Source of the DNA: a bacterium
Lineage (GTDB): Bacteria > Patescibacteriota > Gracilibacteria > UBA1369 > LOWO2-01-FULL-3
NCBI GenBank assembly: GCA_027622635.1
Contig: JAQBYK010000054.1
Location: 1-7,616, forward strand
DNA: 7,616 bases
Direction of reading: 5' to 3'
The position numbers were made by a program, and so were the translations under genes. This document shows, piece by piece, positions 5,702 to 7,616 of the stretch; within the stretch, counting starts at the first letter, position 1, and each line of letters begins with the position of its first letter. Under the pieces are notes generated by a model that did no database searches, had not been told where the DNA came from, and worked only from the letters and a program-made list of their open reading frames with translations.

Positions 5702-7469
5702 TTACCGTCACACTTTTTGCAAGATTGCGAGGCATGTCGGGGTTGTTTTTCCGGAGGACTGCAAGTTGATATGCGAGAATTTGAATTGGTATTATATTAA
5801 GGATAGGAGAGGCATTTCCCGCATCCGGTACGCGAATCCAATAATCGAATACTTCGTGATTTTCAGGGGAAACACCAATGATATAACCACCACGAGCCTT
5901 CACTTCTGTGGCGTTTGATATGATTTCATTCTTGCAGTCATCATTAGCGACTAGGGCTATTACAGGTGTGTCTTTTGATATTAGCGCTATGGGTCCATGT
6001 TTAAGCTCTCCACCTGCGAATCCTTCTGCGTGGATGTAGGACACTTCTTGTAATTTTATGGCTGCCTCCAGTGCGATTGGGTAATTCATACCTCTTCCAA
6101 TGATGTACATTGATTCAACGTTTTTTATTTTTCGAGCTAATTTCATTATGTGATCCTCATATCTAGGATTTATCATGTCGTTTATTTGGCTGGCAGCATT
6201 GATTAACAGGTGTTTTCCTTCCAAAATTCCTCCGTTGCAGGCATATGCGAGTAGTGTCAAAATGGCTAGTTGTGAAGTTGTAGCTTTTGTTGATGCCACC
6301 GCTTTTTCTGGTCCGGCTTTTAAGGGTATAACTATGTCTGAAATTCTTGCCATTGTAGAGCTTTCAACGTTTACAATTGAAACAATCTTGACCCCTTTTT
6401 CTTTTGCAATTTCAATGGCTTCTAAGGTGTCTGCCGTTTCGCCCGATTGAGATACGGCTATTAGAAGTGTTTTATTTGTGAGGAATTGTCTGTGATATGG
6501 GAATTCAGATCCAAACGCGAAATTAATGTGTTTTTTTGAGATTTTTGCAAAAAGGTATTCTCCAACGAGTGCTACTTTTCCGGCTGTTCCACATCCTATA
6601 AAATAGGTTCCAAATGCCTTTTTTATCTCTTTTGCAACTTGTTCAATGACTTTTGGATCCTGGTTTATTGCTCGATTAAGTGTGTCCTTTTGTTCAATTA
6701 TTTCTTTAATCATGAAGTGTGGATGTTCTCCTTTTTCTGCGCTTTCGATGTCCCATTCTATTTCGATGATACGTTTTTTGACTTCTTCTTCCTTAATATT
6801 GTCAAAGAAGCTTATTTTTTTGTTTTCAACAGTACAAATTTGATTGTCGTCGAGATATATGACCTTGTTTGTGTATTTTAGAAATGCTGGGATGTCTGAG
6901 GCTATGAAGAATTCATTTTTTCCTACACCTATTATGAGTGGAGATCCCTTTCTTGCTGCGATTATCTTATTTTCATCTTCTTTGATTACTACGATTGCGT
7001 ATCTGCCTTCTATCTCTTTAATAGCCATTTTGACGCTGTCTTCGAAACTGTGAGTTTTGGCATGTTCTTCAATTAAATGTGCAATAACCTCGGTGTCTGT
7101 TTTTGAAATGAATTTATGCCCCTTTTTTTCCAGGAATTTTTTTGTATCTAAGTAGTTTTCAAATATACCATTGTGAACAAGTACAATTTCTTTGTTTTCG
7201 CTGAAATGTGGGTGAGCGTTTACCCTGTTTACTCCACCATGTGTGGCCCATCTTGAATGTCCTATGGCTAAACTTGACGTTTCAAATTTGTGATCTTTTG
7301 CCTTGAAATCACCGATTTTCCCTACTTTTTTGTAGATCTTTATATCGCCTTTTGCTTGATATGCAACTCCCCAGGAATCGTAGCCTCTATATTCCAGGCA
7401 CTTAAGTCCTTCCACTACCAGTAGTGGTGCATTATTTCTTGGTCCCGAGTATGCAAAAATTCCGCACAT
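5697..7469 (-). CDS. glmS: Glutamine--fructose-6-phosphate aminotransferase (isomerizing)
   Basis: GlmS converts fructose-6-phosphate and glutamine to glucosamine-6-phosphate and glutamate, the entry step to UDP-GlcNAc and so to peptidoglycan; it is cytosolic. The 590-residue length is typical. Residues 1-215 are the glutaminase domain with nucleophile Cys2 (MCGIFAY), RGYDSWGVA, GHSRWATHGG, HNGIFENY and TDTEVIAHLIE. The first SIS domain (about 285-415) has IGCGTAGK, SQSGETADTLEA and GPEKAVASTKATTSQ. The second (about 450-590) has IGRGMNYPIALEAAIKLQEV, SYIHAEGFAGGELKHGP and the C-terminal DMPRNLAKSVTVK, including Lys585 of the sugar-ring-opening tail. Small departures from consensus are Trp33 where Ala is usual in RGYDSAG, and a terminal Lys rather than Glu. 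The ATG at 7469 makes Cys2 the first residue after Met removal, which fixes the start. No Shine-Dalgarno is present. Confidence 0.98.
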   Translation of the reverse strand: MCGIFAYSGPRNNAPLLVVEGLKCLEYRGYDSWGVAYQAKGDIKIYKKVGKIGDFKAKDHKFETSSLAIGHSRWATHGGVNRVNAHPHFSENKEIVLVHNGIFENYLDTKKFLEKKGHKFISKTDTEVIAHLIEEHAKTHSFEDSVKMAIKEIEGRYAIVVIKEDENKIIAARKGSPLIIGVGKNEFFIASDIPAFLKYTNKVIYLDDNQICTVENKKISFFDNIKEEEVKKRIIEIEWDIESAEKGEHPHFMIKEIIEQKDTLNRAINQDPKVIEQVAKEIKKAFGTYFIGCGTAGKVALVGEYLFAKISKKHINFAFGSEFPYHRQFLTNKTLLIAVSQSGETADTLEAIEIAKEKGVKIVSIVNVESSTMARISDIVIPLKAGPEKAVASTKATTSQLAILTLLAYACNGGILEGKHLLINAASQINDMINPRYEDHIMKLARKIKNVESMYIIGRGMNYPIALEAAIKLQEVSYIHAEGFAGGELKHGPIALISKDTPVIALVANDDCKNEIISNATEVKARGGYIIGVSPENHEVFDYWIRVPDAGNASPILNIIPIQILAYQLAVLRKNNPDMPRNLAKSVTVK

Positions 7470-7483
7470 ATATTGAATTTTAG

Positions 7484-7512
7484 AGTAAAATGTAGCACTT
7501 GTGGAGCTTCAA
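7484..7512 (-). promoter_or_regulatory. Weak candidate promoter for glmS
   Basis: On the minus strand TTGAAG (7512-7507) and TTTACT (7489-7484) are 17 bp apart, each matching four of six consensus bases. An alternative is TGCTACATT, an extended -10-like element at about 7499-7491. Either would give a very short leader. Readthrough from the upstream M24 gene is also possible. Confidence 0.27.
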
Positions 7513-7530
7513 TGATTGACAACCCCTACA
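7491..7530. repeat. Imperfect dyad between the M24 gene and glmS
   Basis: The plus-strand arms TGTAG-cac-TTGT (7491-7502) and ACAA-ccc-CTACA (7519-7530) mirror each other, giving 5 and 4 paired bases separated by a symmetric 3-nt internal loop, with a 16-nt loop. In the minus-strand transcript the stem includes the M24 stop codon and is followed by TTTT. It may be a weak terminator or an operator for glmS. A small nested dyad (TCAAT-g-ATTGA) lies at 7509-7519. Confidence 0.35.
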
Positions 7531-7616
7531 AAATGCAGCTTTTTAGGGTTTTTGGGATTTTTGTTAGTACTTTATTGTCACCTTTTGTTACGAGAATCAT
7601 ATCTTCAACACGAACT
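7526..7616 (-). CDS. M24 family metallopeptidase (Xaa-Pro aminopeptidase-like), C-terminal end
   Basis: The last 29 codons of a gene entering from beyond the window read VRVEDMILVTKGDNKVLTKI followed by a PKTLKSCIL end and a TAG at 7526-7528. The VRVED-x-x-LVT pattern followed by VLT and PK matches the closing strand of M24 (pita-bread) peptidases such as aminopeptidase P, where this Glu is one of the five metal ligands. These cytosolic enzymes remove N-terminal residues, often before proline. Only the tail is visible, so Xaa-Pro aminopeptidase versus Xaa-Pro dipeptidase cannot be separated, and methionine aminopeptidase is less likely. It lies 56 bp upstream of glmS in the same direction. 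Confidence 0.75.
   Translation of the reverse strand, partial: VRVEDMILVTKGDNKVLTKIPKTLKSCIL

Overview
The window carries seven protein genes, all on the minus strand, in AT-rich DNA with short gaps: the longest gene-free stretch is 88 bp. Transcription runs from high to low coordinates, so the order of expression is: tail of an M24 metallopeptidase (7616-7526), glmS (7469-5697), a peptidoglycan-binding protein with a long octapeptide repeat (5608-4241), a divergent L,D-transpeptidase-like protein (4191-2293), pyruvate kinase (2241-811), ruvC (814-341) and the start of a membrane-anchored TPR protein (344 to the window edge). I see no tRNA, rRNA, CRISPR array or insertion sequence.

The organism is bacterial. 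Compact AT-rich DNA, lack of Shine-Dalgarno sequences at all five starts that have an ATG, and a streamlined mix of housekeeping genes with unrecognised surface proteins would fit a Patescibacteria/CPR-type genome. That placement is an inference and is only moderately likely. TGA serves as a stop in ruvC, pyk and the transpeptidase gene, and the conserved genes read correctly with the standard code, so the TGA-as-glycine code of Gracilibacteria/SR1 is not used here.

Region by region. (a) 7616-5697: the end of a proline-peptidase-like M24 enzyme, then a full-length GlmS, which makes glucosamine-6-phosphate for peptidoglycan. The 56-bp gap holds an imperfect dyad and only a weak promoter; it is too short for a glmS ribozyme. 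(b) 5608-2293: the most unusual part, two genes 49 bp apart behind their own promoter. The first encodes a PG_binding_1 domain followed by 25 copies of an octapeptide of the EQEPGKPx type. The second has helical repeats on both sides of a YkuD-like core with the motif H-X14-S-M-G-C-T-R. Together they look like a cell-wall binding and crosslinking pair, though neither has a recognisable signal peptide. (c) 2241-1: an extended -10 promoter with a palindrome at the expected transcription start drives pyk, ruvC and the TPR gene, which overlap each other by 4 bp (ATGA) and are probably translationally coupled. The pyruvate kinase has the residues of the potassium-independent class.
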